Of a stretch of 64,000 nt of DNA, positions 41,661 through 53,297 are shown piece by piece. This DNA is from Pseudo-nitzschia pungens (lineage: Eukaryota; Bacillariophyta; Bacillariophyceae; Bacillariales; Bacillariaceae), in the NCBI GenBank assembly GCA_037355855.1, contig CM074758.1, forward strand, positions 5,739,001 through 5,803,000, given 5' to 3'. The notes beneath the pieces were generated by a model. That model was given only the letters and a program-made list of their open reading frames with translations, did no database searches and was not told where the DNA came from. The position numbers were made by a program, and so were the translations under genes. Within the stretch, counting starts at the first letter, position 1, and each line of letters opens with the position of its first letter.

Positions 41661-44328
41661 ATGGGAAAAAAGAAGCAAACGAACCAGGGCAAAGCCCTCC
41701 GAAAGAGAGCGCCTTCGCCGCCGCCGTCGGTGCCAACCGTGGTGGCGGGATCGGGCAGTGCCGGGCAATACCAAATGCTGTTCGCGATTCTGGTTCTGGT
41801 GACGTGCGGAGTTATTTCGTACGGCGCGCCGAGGATCTTTGGCAAGAGCGTCGCCGTGACCGCCCAGGAATCCGACGAGCGGATCCTGGCGTCGGCTCCC
41901 ACCGCAACGCCGCAAGATCGGTCCTGCGACGATCGGTTTCGATCCATGCTGCCGTTTCTGGGAACCAGCGACGAACGTGCCGTCCGATCCCTTCCGGTAG
42001 CGCTCCACCGAAACGGGGAACCCACGCCTTGTGGAGAATCCACGGTGGGCGCGGTCCTGGACGAACTGGAGACGCACTACCGGGCCGATGGGTGCCGAAA
42101 GCGACTGACGAAATACCCATTCGAATCGCTCTTGACCAAGAGTCTCCACGCCGTGCTGGCCGGTTCTTGTCCGTCCACCGAATCCTACGGCGACGAATCC
42201 ACGGGGTTGCTGGGGTATTGCGACATGGGAGAAGACCACACCCCCATTCTCTTGGACCACGACAAACTCGTTCCGGTGGAATATTCGGGGTCGACAACGT
42301 CCTCCCTGCCGTGTCACTTTCACACACGGGAGGGCCTCCGCGTCACGCAAACCGATCTTCTCTCGGAGTGGGTCCAGACCGCCCTGGCCAATGCCCACAA
42401 TTCTACCGAATGCGAGGGCGACGACGAGGATTCTCAAACGTGCGCCGCCGCCGGTCGGGAAGCAAGAGCACACCTCTATGCGGTTCCCGCCGGCCGTGTC
42501 TTTATGTTTGCCCCGAGCTACGTCGGAGAGATCTTTCACCTGCCGCACGTGGCGGGTGCCAGCGACAAATCCATCTACCTGGAGGTCTTGTCGCTCGAGC
42601 CGCGGGTCTTTGACGTCTTTAATTTTTTCAACCGGGAGGAAAGCAAGGAGCTGGTGGACCGGGCGATTTCCGAGAAATCCGAGTCCCATCGGATCAAGCG
42701 GAGCACCACCGGGGCCGGCGACAAGGCGGTCAACTCGAAGCGGACGTCCGAGAGCGGATTCGACACGCACGGGAAAACCGCACTCACTATCAAGAGGTAG
42801 GCGGTGTTTTGGTTTTGAGGTTGTGCTTGTCGTTGTCGTTGTCGTTGTGCTTGTGCTTGTCGTTGTGCTTGTCGTTGTGCTTGTCGTTGTGCTTGTCGTT
42901 GTGCTTGTCGTTGTGCTTGTCGTTGTGCTTGTCGATATGCTTGTCGTTGTCGTTGTGCTTGTGCTTGTGCTTGTTGTCGTTCGGTATCGAGAACCAAACA
43001 CATTTTTACGTCGAGCCTTGGTTACTGGCTACATTTGCAATGAAGAAAGATACTCAGTTGCAATCTCGCATTCTTCGTTCTTGTCGCAGGCGTTGTTTCT
43101 CTGCACTAGGCTTTGATGAATACATCGATTCCCACGGTGATGGTTTGCAAATTTTGCGCTACAACGTGTCGAAGGCCTACAACTCCCACTTGGACTGGAT
43201 CGATGACCCCGTAAGTTAGATCGGAAAGGCAGCGGACAATCCATCGAGCGGTTGCGTTGAACCCGCGAATGCCATACGCTCAAAACTTGTTTCGTGTTTT
43301 TCTTGTGTGTTATTGGAATTGGATCAGACGGGGCAACTCAAGCACAACTTCGATTCTGCTGGAACCGGTGGAAATAGGTTTGCTACGATCCTGCTGTACA
43401 TGTCGGATCTCGGCGAGCACGACGGTGGGGAAACGGTCTTTCCACGCGGGGTACCAGAGCAAATTCCCATAGAGGAACGCGTCACCAAACAACAGGTAGG
43501 TTTGACAACTGCTGCTCGATCAATCCACACTGGCGTTCGTTTTGATTCCCCGTGAAAGTGACTCACCAACGAACTCGTTGGAACCCGATTCCTGCACTTC
43601 ACTGCACTTCATTGTGCCGATAATAGGCTCTCGAAGAGCTACGAGCATCCGATCGCGGTAGTATACTGAAAACGGGCTCGTGGGAAGAGGAGTTGGTAAG
43701 TCATTCGTTTGGTTTCGGTGCAAACAGGATGAGGAATGAATGAGGAATCCTCGCTTCCCTCCCTTCCGAGCAAATTCCATGCTATAAATTTCTACAAAGT
43801 TCTCGGTTTGATAAGGATGGTGGCGACGATTGCTCACGATTCGTTTCCGTTGATTTCCAGACCGCACTGTGCAGATCGCAGCTTTCGGTTCGTCCCCATT
43901 CGGCCCGCGCGGTGTTGTTCTACAGCCAGCATCCGAACGGAGCGGTAGACAAGGCTTCCTTGCACGGTGCGTGCCCGGTATTGAACGATCAAAAGTACGC
44001 CGCGAATCTATGGGTCTGGAACACCCCGAGAAATGGATACGACGGAGCACCCATCAAGAAGAAATTTCAACGAGGTGGCCAGGCCACCGTGTCCTCGGAA
44101 AGCAGGAAAATCACTGCCGTCTTTTCCAATTCCGGAGAGGATCCAAGCATGGACCGGGCGGAACTCTTCTACACTGATACATTCTGGGGAAAACTCGGGA
44201 AAGGCGACCCCGATCTTTCCGTCAACACGTTCGAAGGCCATGTATGGAACGTCAAGGTCGACGGGAACGTCGTCAAGACATGGACAATTCGCGAGGCAAA
44301 CGGACCCACTCAGAGCATGCAGCTTTAA
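41661..44328 (+). CDS. Prolyl 4-hydroxylase, membrane-anchored (5 exons)
   Basis: 2-oxoglutarate/Fe(II) oxygenase hydroxylating proline in secretory proteins. Exons 41661-42796, 43090-43210, 43328-43495, 43627-43695 and 43861-44328; phases agree and give 653 aa. The ATG at 41661 has context CAACCATGG. A signal anchor (LFAILVLVTCGVISYGA) near residue 40 predicts a type II ER/Golgi protein. The lumenal N-half (to about 320) is unassigned. The P4Hc domain starts near FNFFNREESKELVD; then come SGFDTHGKTA, LQILRYN, the iron ligands His and Asp in YNSHLDW, LYMSDLGEHDGGETVFP, VLFYSQHPNGAVD, and the distal His and 2-OG Lys in SLHGACPVLNDQKYAANLW. A further C-terminal domain (FEGHVWNVKV...VKTWTIRE) resembles a VHL-type beta domain. 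Intron 1 (42797-43089) holds a 12-bp minisatellite. Confidence 0.92.
42826..42982. repeat. 12-bp minisatellite in P4H intron 1
   Basis: About ten copies of GTGCTTGTCGTT with short CGTTGT interruptions. The 12-bp (multiple of three) unit lacks stops in several frames on both strands, so misleading long frames cross the intron. Confidence 0.9.
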
Positions 44329-45943
44329 TGATTGTCGGAACGATGATCACTGTCCCGCAAAATCGCTTGGTGATCGATGAATCGTGGATGATACGGTCAA
44401 TCCTACCGTACGGCATTATTTCTGTTGTAGGAAATCTAGTACTACGGTACTACTTTGCATAGTAAAAAATAATAGTATTCTATGAAAACATCATCCAGTG
44501 CTCTGCGGTTTCGATGATAGTGCCCCATTCTAAATGGCATGCGCTCTTCACAATCACCTGTATTGAAGATGGCTTGTTTCTGGCTCTTCAACGAACATTC
44601 GATCTTCTTCCGATGCTTTCTTCTTCTTGTCAGCACGACACAATTCGCTCCTCGTACTTCTAGTTGTTTTACTACTACCGTACTTTCGAGCCTTCTAACG
44701 CAAAGAGATCCATGTCTCCTCCGTTCGCTCTTGCAATGGCCACTTCATTGTAGAGACTAGTACACAGGCAGAACTTGTAGACTACTGTATTGCAAGAAGA
44801 ACTTCTAGAAAACAGATGGAATAGAAGGAACTGCTGGTGTTTCTCACAGATCCTATTGGTATGTTCATTACATCAGGTACCTACCCTACATAGGTACCGT
44901 AACGTCAGTAAAAACTCATAACCTAATTCGCTTCGAATGGTGGCGAAAGACGCGGACCACTCGATCAAATCAATCTCAATATCTGGGTCGTTTTCGCGGG
45001 TGGCTTTTTCGCCGTGGGTGTGACAGTGGTTGTTGTACTTGCAACGCAACCGGCGCAGGCTCAACTTGTGCGGCACACGTAATTTACCGTACGATACGGT
45101 ACGGTACTGTGCAGTTATTGCCAACTTCGGGAGTATTATGGGATCGTGGGACACCAAAAAAGAAGAAGTAAGGTTACCGGTACGAGCGATTACTAAGGGT
45201 ACTTCGCATTAGATGGAAAGCATGGTTTGATCCCGACGTCCACACAGTGCGCGTACCGGTAACCTTACTTGTTGGGACCGCAAAGCCCGCCGGGGGACGT
45301 GTACTCGTAATTACTCGTACTCGTACTATTCGTACTCGTAGTGCATTACTGTACTCGTCGTAAACCTTACTGCAACTAAAACCGCACGCACTCGTACTCG
45401 TAATACGTAGTACAGTGCAGAGCAACAAACAGTCCGTGAACCCTGAACGCTCACACGATCGTGTTTTTTGGATCGATTTTTGCCGTTCCTGTTTGCGAAG
45501 GGCCTCACAAGCTCTCCTTGAGATCCGTTTGAAACCCAACCGCCTTCCTTTCCATGACCTATTATTGAACGAACGACCAAGGCTTGTAGCTTGTCCTTCC
45601 TATTACTATCTGCCCGGTTTTCATTGGTAGGAAGAAAGAAAGAAAAAGGAGGGAATCAATCGACACCAATCGATTATCTATCGCTCCGATCGTCGTCCGG
45701 CAGAACACGAGTCACTACGTGCCCTCACAAAACATCCTGGTGCTTTTTCTTTGCGGTGCCGTTACTTCTGAGCAACATTCTTTGAAAAGCCAAACAGTCA
45801 TTCGATTCTTTACGACAGAATCTCGCCCGCTGTGAATTCCGCAGGATCAAAACAGAACAGAACAGAACAAAACAAAACAAAACAAAACAGACGACAACTT
45901 CCGATTCTGTTTGGCAACCTTCACCAACCACGACGTTCCAAAC
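44329..45943. other. Intergenic, no gene seen
   Basis: About 1.6 kb. TACGGTACGG words occur at 45085-45110, and GTAAGGTTACCGGTACG at 45167-45183 is followed by ACTCGTACTCGTA runs to 45415. Frames at 44873-45157, 45174-45539 and 45725-46180 lack domain content. An AACAAAACAAAACAAAAC run (45850-45890) lies just before the downstream start and is probably its 5' UTR. Confidence 0.5.
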
Positions 45944-48900
45944 ATGTCCAACACATTCAATCGCAACGAATCCCAATCTTCGATGAACTCCTCTAATTCT
46001 TCCCTCCGCAGAGGCAACAGCCGTCGAGGAGGAAACAACAGCCGACAACCCAGCAATCTGAGCAGTTTGCCGTACGAGCAGGGAATCATTTGTTGCCTGA
46101 AGGAATCCTTTGGTTTCATCCATTGCGCCGAACGCCCGGACGAAATCTTTTTTCACTACAGCGAAGTGATCAATTGCCACCCCGATGATTTAAAGATGGA
46201 TACCGAGGTGGAATTCAAGGTGGGAGCGAGCAGCGGTGGTGGCAACAGCAGCAGCGGCAGCGGCGATGACAGCAAGAAGCTAGCGGCATTTTCTGTGAAG
46301 ACCCTGGAAAAGGGGACTGTTGTTTGGGAGACGGAAGAAAAGGAGGGACACCTTTATCGGGGTTTGGTCGAAAAGCAGTGTACCGCACCACGGGGTGGCA
46401 ACAACAATGGTCCCCAGAACGATGGGACCATTCGGATAATCCCATCCGAAGACGAAGAGGCGACGAGCAGCAACGACGATAACGATTCGCCTCCGGGAGT
46501 TGTGGAGGTTGCCGACGATGATTCCGGTGACAACAGCAACAGCAACAGCAACAATGGAAGTGATGAAACAGAGACCAAAAAGAAGAAAAAGAAGCAAAGA
46601 AAGAAGAAGACCGGACCAGTAGTGCGCCTGAGAGCCGGGGAGTACACCGGTGCAAAGATAGCAAACGGGAACGAAAGCGGTAAACGGGAATCCGGCGGCA
46701 ATGCTTCCAATCGTCTCTACAAGGGAGACCTGATCTCATTCCGCGTCTTTTTGGATCGACGGACGAAACAAAAATATGCACGTCAGATCACACTTCTGCA
46801 GAGCGAACGAGAACGAAAAAAGATCGAAAAAGAGAAGCGCCTGCTGGAAAATGCTACCGAAGAGGAGGGGATTGTTATATCACTGAACAATGGTTTTGGA
46901 TTCATTCGGAGCAATCGACGAAGGGAGGATGTTTACTTTCACTATTCTCACTTGGTCATACCCGACGCGGCGGGTGACGAAGAGGACGACGAATTTGAGC
47001 TTCTCAAGGGCCAAGAACTCAAGTTTTTGGTGGTGACAGAGGAACAGACGGAACGGCAGAACAGCAACAAATCCTCAAACTCGAACAACAGTGGCGGCAA
47101 TAGCAACGTCAGAATCAGCGCTCGACAGATTCATTGCTTGCCCAAGGGAAGTGTTGTGTTTCACACCGTGGTAGCAAAGGGTGTGAAGGGTGTTGTCCTC
47201 AGAGCACCGCTCCCACCCAGTCCGGGATCGAAAGGCGACGACAGCAAAATGGGAATCGTTGGTTTGCGCAGCTCGTTGCCAGAAAATGGCGTTGCCATTC
47301 AAGGCGATATCTCGCTGCATTTCTCTGATGTTCCGGGAGGAGTCTTCACGTACCTTAACCACCGCAATGTTTCAGCAAGTGGTGTATGGATAAAAGATGG
47401 CGATACTCTTCTGTTTGATGTTATCAAGGAGGTCGTGGATGGGAGCTACCGCGCTGTTCCGACGCTCTACAAACTTGGATTGGGTGGATCGGTCATCCCA
47501 CCGAGCACTGCGAATGAAGAGAATTCGGAGGAACAGCCTGCCATACGACTGGTGAGTTTGTCACTCGCTGGACGGGCCGAAGGAGTCATCCACACCCTGA
47601 AGGCTGATTATGGATTCATTCATTTCGCCGAAAGGCCAGTGGATGTCCACTTCAAAACTTACGATTTCATTCCAGAGGAACTTCAGAGAGATGTTCGTAG
47701 ATGTATGGGTTTTGATCAAAGGGTTGCATTGGCAGCAGAAGCGGCCGTACAGTTTGATATTTGCGCTCACGGAAACATAACAACCACTACCCAACGGGGA
47801 CGTCGCCGCGGAGCACAACACGCGAGAGAGAATATCCGGGGTCAACGCATCGTCCTCCTGCCAAAGTCGGCGGTCGCACTGGAGAAAGTTCTTGCCACCG
47901 ACTGCAAGGGTGTGATTAAGTCCATCAACCCACAACAGCTGTACACGGGTTCCATAGATTTGGATGATAATACTATCAAACCAATGAGCATGGGAGAAAG
48001 GCACCCAATTGTTGCAGAAATGATCACTTCTTTTTTGGAAGAATCCAGTTTGCCGAATGGAAGAAAGTCCCTTGTCTTTCGAGATACGCTCGGTATGAAC
48101 GACGATGATGTGATCACGGAAATGGCGAAGTTGAAAGGGGGAACTGCCTTGGAATGCACCCACATTCCGGTTCCTGGTATTGCACCCCACCCAGGACGGA
48201 TTTGCATCAGACGAATCGAAAGCGAAGACGAGAACAAAACAGAGCAAGCCGAGGCAGAGAGTGAGAAAGATTCACCAAAATCCGTGGCATCGACCAAGGG
48301 GAAGAAAAAGGTAAAGCAACAAAATACTCGCCCTTTGAAAAATATCCGATTCGAAAAGAGTTGCCTCGACGAGGCGCTCAAGAAAGACGTGCCTCCGTCA
48401 CCTGGTGACCTCATTGTATGCGACATCGTCCAAAATCGCAGAAATGGGAAGATTATCGTCAAGAATCTCAAGATTACCGAGAGGAAATTCGGAGAAGGAA
48501 ATCCGACCGTATTGACAGAAACGGAATCATCAGGATTGGGAGTTGTGAAGGATGTAGTTCTTCGACGAAACTTTGGTTTTATTGCGGTATTTGACGAGAA
48601 CAACACAAGAAGTGAAATTCTCTTCTTCCACCTTCCGAAGGATAGGCGATTTGTCAAAGGCAACGAAGTCAAGTTTGATATTGCCATGGAGGGTACGAAG
48701 CGTGTTGCAATCAACGTTGAAAGCGTACCCAATGGAACGATTCCTTCCGTAGCGTCGAAGAATGCATGCTTGGGATACATTCTAATGGAACCTTCACATA
48801 CGACTCTGAAGAACACCCCTGCACGAAAAACCGCGAAAGGCAGTGGCGATAAGGTCGGCAACGGGAGATGGGCAGACTCCATCGATGATTCCAAAGCCTC

Positions 48901-49948
48901 GACTTTGAAGCAAGATATGGTAGAAGATGGCTGCATCTTATTGTTGGAGGACAAAACAGGAATGTTCCAAAAACAACGCGTCCGAAGGAGAAAAAATAGA
49001 TCGGCATCGTTAGACAGTGTGGCATCCTGTGGTGACGTGAGTGTTGATGAGACAAAGAGTGTCGGAAGTGCAGACGGAGTTACGAGTGAAGATGATGATT
49101 TGAGTAGTGACGACGGTGGTCGGGAAGAAAATGGTATTGCATCAATCCTGTCGCGTATCAGTTATACGAACGGGTCAATTGCTATTCATGGTGCGGGAGC
49201 AACGTCGTCAATGGACGGATCAACACATCCGAAACGTGGTGATCTTGTGTCTTTCGTTAAAGGGAGAAAACGAAAAAATGCTCGTGATATTCGGATAGTG
49301 AAGCGTGAAACAGCTACTTTACAGCGTGGCAGATTGGAGAATATTCGAATCATCGAGACCGAGGACAAGAAGAACAAGGGAACCGCCCAGTTCATTGCAG
49401 CGACAGCAAATCAGGAAGTATATGACATTGACCTGGCGGATGTTATCAGCTGTTCTGCATCTATCCTGAAGGAAAAAGAATCGATGGAAGGAATTTTACA
49501 CGACGGGAAGATTTATGGTCTGTGTCGCACTTCGGACCTTTATCTGGCATCAAAACTTGTTGTCGGGTCGGGAAAGAATAGACAGCGTCCGAAACTCAAT
49601 CTCACGGTAAAGAAAGATCGCGGTGGGACAATCATGGCTCAGTCAATGATGGCAAAAGGTCCGGATGGGTCTGCAGGATTCACAGCGGGCTGGACAAAAC
49701 GAGTGAGTCGGTATACACTACCCGAGAAAGACGAAATCGTTGAAGATGCCACTCAAGATGGAGTAGATCTGGAGGACAGTGTTCAACCGACAGTGAACGT
49801 TGACAAGGAAGAGAATGCTTACGACCAAACTAAAGGTGAAGAGGACGAGAATGTCGGCATTGTCATGAAAAATGAAACAGTCGAAGATGGAACTAAAGGG
49901 AACCTCGGAACCGACGCTGATGGTAAAGGAATGGACGAAGGAGGTTAA
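45944..49948 (+). CDS. Multi-cold-shock-domain RNA-binding protein, UNR/CSDE1-like
   Basis: 1334 residues, one exon, from the ATG at 45944 (context CAAACATG; the open frame upstream has only TTG). Cold-shock domains of the form G-x-(K/x)...(F/Y)GFI...FFH recur: EQGIICCLKESFGFIHCAERPDEIFFHYSEV is split here for length but sits near residue 46. Others are EEGIVISLNNGFGFIRSN near 307 (then DVYFHYSHL), AEGVIHTLKADYGFIHF near 545, and GVVKDVVLRRNFGFIAVF near 865 (then ILFFHLPKD). Degenerate copies lie between them (LPENGVAIQGDISLHFSDV), giving the alternating canonical/non-canonical layout of animal UNR. Low-complexity Asn/Ser and Lys runs (KKKKKKQRKKK near 220) separate them. UNR-type proteins bind purine-rich mRNA and control translation and stability; that role here is inferred. 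Confidence 0.88.
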   Translation: MSNTFNRNESQSSMNSSNSSLRRGNSRRGGNNSRQPSNLSSLPYEQGIICCLKESFGFIHCAERPDEIFFHYSEVINCHPDDLKMDTEVEFKVGASSGGGNSSSGSGDDSKKLAAFSVKTLEKGTVVWETEEKEGHLYRGLVEKQCTAPRGGNNNGPQNDGTIRIIPSEDEEATSSNDDNDSPPGVVEVADDDSGDNSNSNSNNGSDETETKKKKKKQRKKKTGPVVRLRAGEYTGAKIANGNESGKRESGGNASNRLYKGDLISFRVFLDRRTKQKYARQITLLQSERERKKIEKEKRLLENATEEEGIVISLNNGFGFIRSNRRREDVYFHYSHLVIPDAAGDEEDDEFELLKGQELKFLVVTEEQTERQNSNKSSNSNNSGGNSNVRISARQIHCLPKGSVVFHTVVAKGVKGVVLRAPLPPSPGSKGDDSKMGIVGLRSSLPENGVAIQGDISLHFSDVPGGVFTYLNHRNVSASGVWIKDGDTLLFDVIKEVVDGSYRAVPTLYKLGLGGSVIPPSTANEENSEEQPAIRLVSLSLAGRAEGVIHTLKADYGFIHFAERPVDVHFKTYDFIPEELQRDVRRCMGFDQRVALAAEAAVQFDICAHGNITTTTQRGRRRGAQHARENIRGQRIVLLPKSAVALEKVLATDCKGVIKSINPQQLYTGSIDLDDNTIKPMSMGERHPIVAEMITSFLEESSLPNGRKSLVFRDTLGMNDDDVITEMAKLKGGTALECTHIPVPGIAPHPGRICIRRIESEDENKTEQAEAESEKDSPKSVASTKGKKKVKQQNTRPLKNIRFEKSCLDEALKKDVPPSPGDLIVCDIVQNRRNGKIIVKNLKITERKFGEGNPTVLTETESSGLGVVKDVVLRRNFGFIAVFDENNTRSEILFFHLPKDRRFVKGNEVKFDIAMEGTKRVAINVESVPNGTIPSVASKNACLGYILMEPSHTTLKNTPARKTAKGSGDKVGNGRWADSIDDSKASTLKQDMVEDGCILLLEDKTGMFQKQRVRRRKNRSASLDSVASCGDVSVDETKSVGSADGVTSEDDDLSSDDGGREENGIASILSRISYTNGSIAIHGAGATSSMDGSTHPKRGDLVSFVKGRKRKNARDIRIVKRETATLQRGRLENIRIIETEDKKNKGTAQFIAATANQEVYDIDLADVISCSASILKEKESMEGILHDGKIYGLCRTSDLYLASKLVVGSGKNRQRPKLNLTVKKDRGGTIMAQSMMAKGPDGSAGFTAGWTKRVSRYTLPEKDEIVEDATQDGVDLEDSVQPTVNVDKEENAYDQTKGEEDENVGIVMKNETVEDGTKGNLGTDADGKGMDEGG

Positions 49949-50036
49949 AATGAGTGCACTCGCGTATATGTTGCTACATGCCCTATCATGAAATGATTCG
50001 AATTAAGAACTTTAGAGAATTTTGATCGCTACATCG

Positions 50037-53000
50037 TTAGAAGTTAGTCTTCAATACTTCGTGGATCGATACGGATATTGTTTTGCAAAGACTTCTGCAC
50101 TCTTTGTCTGGATCGTTGTGCGACATTTCAAGCATTGTTTTGGGTAGGCGTGCCTCACCGTAGAGGAGCGCAATGAGTTTTTCGTCCGATAGCATAGCGA
50201 TGGACGTCGACACGGCAACCAACACCGAGAGTCGGACTTCCGCAACGTCAGCGCTTCGAAAGTCCCAGACCAGGTTCAACAAATCGTTTGCCAATACTTG
50301 AGCAACTTGGACCCCCGAAAACTCTACGATTGTTGCAAGGCAACGAAGAAAATAGGTCAAAAGTATGGATCCGGTCGAACCTGTCCACAATACCTCGTTC
50401 TCTTTGTGCTTTATGAAACCTGCGATCAAAGAATAAAACCACATCGGAGCAACGCTGGAGAATTGATTCCTTATTGCCTTTTGTTGGGCACGCGAGCGTT
50501 TCCGGCGGGTTTTGGTAAGAACGCGAAGCGTTTGGTCTTTTTGGAATTTCGGCGTCTCGTTACGTCTCTGAGATTCTGACGGAAGATTCATCTTTGCTGG
50601 CGAGGGACGTTCCTCGGCTTTCTTCATCATCCCCTCTATGAGATCTTTGTTTCCGGAAAGCTCAAAGGCGGCACCCTGCAAACAAGCAACGATTGCCAAT
50701 TTGTCGGAAAGACCGCTTTCTTCGAACAACTGTTCGATCAAAGTCTGCCCCACCGACGCCGGTTCCTCCACCACGAGTGCCCTCATTGCCGCTTCTCGTT
50801 TCGAGCCGAAATCTTCAATGTCGAATTTGTCTTGCATTCGCAAGAGTTCCAACACCAGGGAGACGGCCACGTCCCCCAAATCGTCCGGGCGAGCCCGAAT
50901 CAATTCTGGGAGAGCATCGAGAGCAGCTTCGTGCCGGCTGTATGCGTGATCGTGATTGTCTCCCGTTCGCAAGAGATCCAAGGCTTCCAGCAAGTGCAGA
51001 GGCCTGGGCGTTTGCCTGAGGTCTTCTTCGTCGTCGTCCAGGTCGTAAGGGAGAAGCTCGTCTTCCCATTCGATGGACAAATCGTCGTCGTTATTGTCGC
51101 TCTCGTTGTCGTTGTCGTTGTCGCTGTCGCTGTCGTTGTCACCGATCGAATCTACGATTGAACTCGTTAGAGGTTTGCGATCTCCCGGCTTCGAATCGGT
51201 GTCGACTTCTCTGTTGCCGTGAACTTCTTCGTCCTCCTCCTCTTCGCTTTCGTAATCTTCGTCGGGATCTACGAATCCGCGGCCTCGTTTCTTTGGTTGG
51301 TTTCGTTCCGTTTTCCGGGAAGAGTCGACGTCGCAATCCTCGCAATCTTCGGCATCGGTGGAACTATCGTCATCGGGAATGTATTCGTCGAATCGAAGAC
51401 CGTCTTGGCCCAGTCCCCTGGCCATTTGTTGGGCAATCCGCATCCCGTCCTGTCTCGGCACCACCAGTGTCGAACCCAAACGATGCGAAACCCCATTGAC
51501 CAGAGACGTCGTGAGCTTGCGTTGGGAAGGATCTCGAAGGGACAGGGACGATGCCGGGGCTCGCGGTGACTCGAGACGAACCAGTCCCCGCGACAAGACG
51601 AGCGAAACGTGGTGCTGGAGCCGACCGTCCGCTTCCTGAAGAAAGGTCCACTGGGACCAGCGATCCGCAATGCTCGCCAAGTGGTGGGAGAACGACAACG
51701 ATCGCTCCCGCTCCCGCTCCGATCCACCATTGAACTCGGGGTGCGGTGCCAGAACGTCCGCCACCCACCGGCTCCATCGCCGCCGCGCTTTTTCTCGGGA
51801 TTTGGAATCGGGAGTGGCGCCGCCGTTGCGGTCGCGTTCGTGTCCGCGTTCGTGTCCGCGTTTCCCGTTGCTGGCGAAACGCCCGGGAACGGATGCCCTG
51901 CTGTGGAAGACCAGTTGTTCGGTGATCGCTTCTTGGTGTTCCACGGTCGAGGCCCAGAACAAGTTGTTGCAGATGCTTCGAGTTCTGTTGGCGCTGTGCC
52001 GGTGGCGATGCGATTGCACCTTGTCGTGGTCGACGCCGGTGCATCCCGGAACGCTGGCGTGTTGCAGCATCGCGAACACCAAGGCGGCCATGTCTCGCGG
52101 TGCCAAATCGAGCGACACCAGGAAGAAAGACAAAACATCCCTTGCGCCATTGCCACTTCTCTCTCCATCGCATTCCTGGGCGTCGCTATTGGTTTCGGAG
52201 GATTGCCGCATCAAGCCTTGTGCCACCTGATCGCCGCGTCGCGTCCGGACCATCTGGGTGATCAAACGCTTTGCGTATACCACCGGATCGGCACTGGTTG
52301 CGTGCGAGCAGTCGTTGCCGCCACCAGATTGTGCTTGCCACCCAATCCGAATCCGAATCCGAATCTGCGCCCGCGCCCGCCTCCAGGCACAAGAGACCAA
52401 TCGCGGATAGAAATGGGTGGGTGTTCCGCGCAGAGGAACCTGGAGTTTGACCACGTGACAGGCGTTGGCAAGCGTTTGCGGCAAAAGCAGAACGACGGAC
52501 GACACGAATCGTTGCCATTCCAGCGCATCGGTTTTGTCGTTGCCACCTGTGTTCGAAGGCACCGGTGACGGAGAGCCGTGGTTTCTCACCGATGGCACGG
52601 TCAGGAGCATTCGCTGAATAGTTGTCCAACAAGCCTGTACGATGCTGCGCAGTGGCAGCGAACTCGTTTTGGCCGTCCAGGACAGCAAAGAAGAAGACGA
52701 AGAAGAAGAAGACGAAGAAGATGAAACCGGTCGGTCGTGTTCGTTCCCATCGAGATGATTGTCGTTGCAATCGTGATTGTTTTGTCCGAGATCGGATGCT
52801 GCGGCGATTTCTTTGAGCAGCGACGAGCAGGTCGAAATGGCCACCACCGGAGAGCAGGCGTCCAGCACCCGATCGATGCAGGCGTGAGCCGATACCTGCC
52901 CGTACGGCCACGTCGTAAGGACGCAGCGGGCAATCCTTTCTCGCACCGCGAGGACTTTCAGGCTGCCGCTTCGTTTGCCATCGATTCGGACCGCGCGACC

Positions 53001-53297
53001 GCTCGGAATCTTGCTCCGTTTGCCAGACTCGTTCCCGTCTCGACCGGATCGGGGGCAGCAGCGGTTGCGTTCCCTCGCGCCGCCTATCGGTTGTCTTTCT
53101 GTTTGTCTTTCTGTTTGTGTCTGTGTCTGTGTTTCGATTCCCTCCAAAAACTCGGCCAGATCTTCGAAGCACTGTTTCTGCTCTTCCACCGTCTTGGCGG
53201 CTCGGCACTGATCCAACCAGAATTCGTCTTCCCTTTCTTCCGTCTCGCCCGCTGTCTCCATATTGAGTGACCTTTGGCTTGCATGCCAATCCGGCAT
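50037..53297 (-). CDS. TELO2: Telomere length regulation protein TEL2/TELO2
   Basis: 1086 residues from the ATG at 53297; METAGE at 53261 is an alternative start. TEL2, with TTI1 and TTI2, stabilises PIKK kinases (TOR, ATM, ATR) with Hsp90. The diagnostic C-terminal TEL2 domain lies at about 50680-51010: LLEALDLLRTGDN, then ALDALPELIRARPDDLGDVAVSLV, LLRMQDKFDIEDF, AAMRALVVEEPASVGQTLIEQLF, and KLAIVACLQGAAFELSG. Further conserved-looking helices lie near the end (APMWFYSLIAGF, LLTYFLRCLATIVEFSG, WDFRSADVAEVRLSVLVAV). The N-terminal half is helical with low-complexity inserts: a TQTQTER repeat, a 13-Ser run and (DN)-type acidic repeats. Many long frames on the other strand across this GC-rich gene are shadows. 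Confidence 0.9.
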   Translation of the reverse strand: MPDWHASQRSLNMETAGETEEREDEFWLDQCRAAKTVEEQKQCFEDLAEFLEGIETQTQTQTERQTERQPIGGARERNRCCPRSGRDGNESGKRSKIPSGRAVRIDGKRSGSLKVLAVRERIARCVLTTWPYGQVSAHACIDRVLDACSPVVAISTCSSLLKEIAAASDLGQNNHDCNDNHLDGNEHDRPVSSSSSSSSSSSSLLSWTAKTSSLPLRSIVQACWTTIQRMLLTVPSVRNHGSPSPVPSNTGGNDKTDALEWQRFVSSVVLLLPQTLANACHVVKLQVPLRGTPTHFYPRLVSCAWRRARAQIRIRIRIGWQAQSGGGNDCSHATSADPVVYAKRLITQMVRTRRGDQVAQGLMRQSSETNSDAQECDGERSGNGARDVLSFFLVSLDLAPRDMAALVFAMLQHASVPGCTGVDHDKVQSHRHRHSANRTRSICNNLFWASTVEHQEAITEQLVFHSRASVPGRFASNGKRGHERGHERDRNGGATPDSKSREKARRRWSRWVADVLAPHPEFNGGSERERERSLSFSHHLASIADRWSQWTFLQEADGRLQHHVSLVLSRGLVRLESPRAPASSLSLRDPSQRKLTTSLVNGVSHRLGSTLVVPRQDGMRIAQQMARGLGQDGLRFDEYIPDDDSSTDAEDCEDCDVDSSRKTERNQPKKRGRGFVDPDEDYESEEEEDEEVHGNREVDTDSKPGDRKPLTSSIVDSIGDNDSDSDNDNDNESDNNDDDLSIEWEDELLPYDLDDDEEDLRQTPRPLHLLEALDLLRTGDNHDHAYSRHEAALDALPELIRARPDDLGDVAVSLVLELLRMQDKFDIEDFGSKREAAMRALVVEEPASVGQTLIEQLFEESGLSDKLAIVACLQGAAFELSGNKDLIEGMMKKAEERPSPAKMNLPSESQRRNETPKFQKDQTLRVLTKTRRKRSRAQQKAIRNQFSSVAPMWFYSLIAGFIKHKENEVLWTGSTGSILLTYFLRCLATIVEFSGVQVAQVLANDLLNLVWDFRSADVAEVRLSVLVAVSTSIAMLSDEKLIALLYGEARLPKTMLEMSHNDPDKECRSLCKTISVSIHEVLKTNF

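Noticed and set aside
41643..43001. 452-codon minus-strand frame with Thr/Ser repeats
   Set aside because: Shadow of P4H exon 1 extended through the stop-free 12-bp repeat of intron 1.
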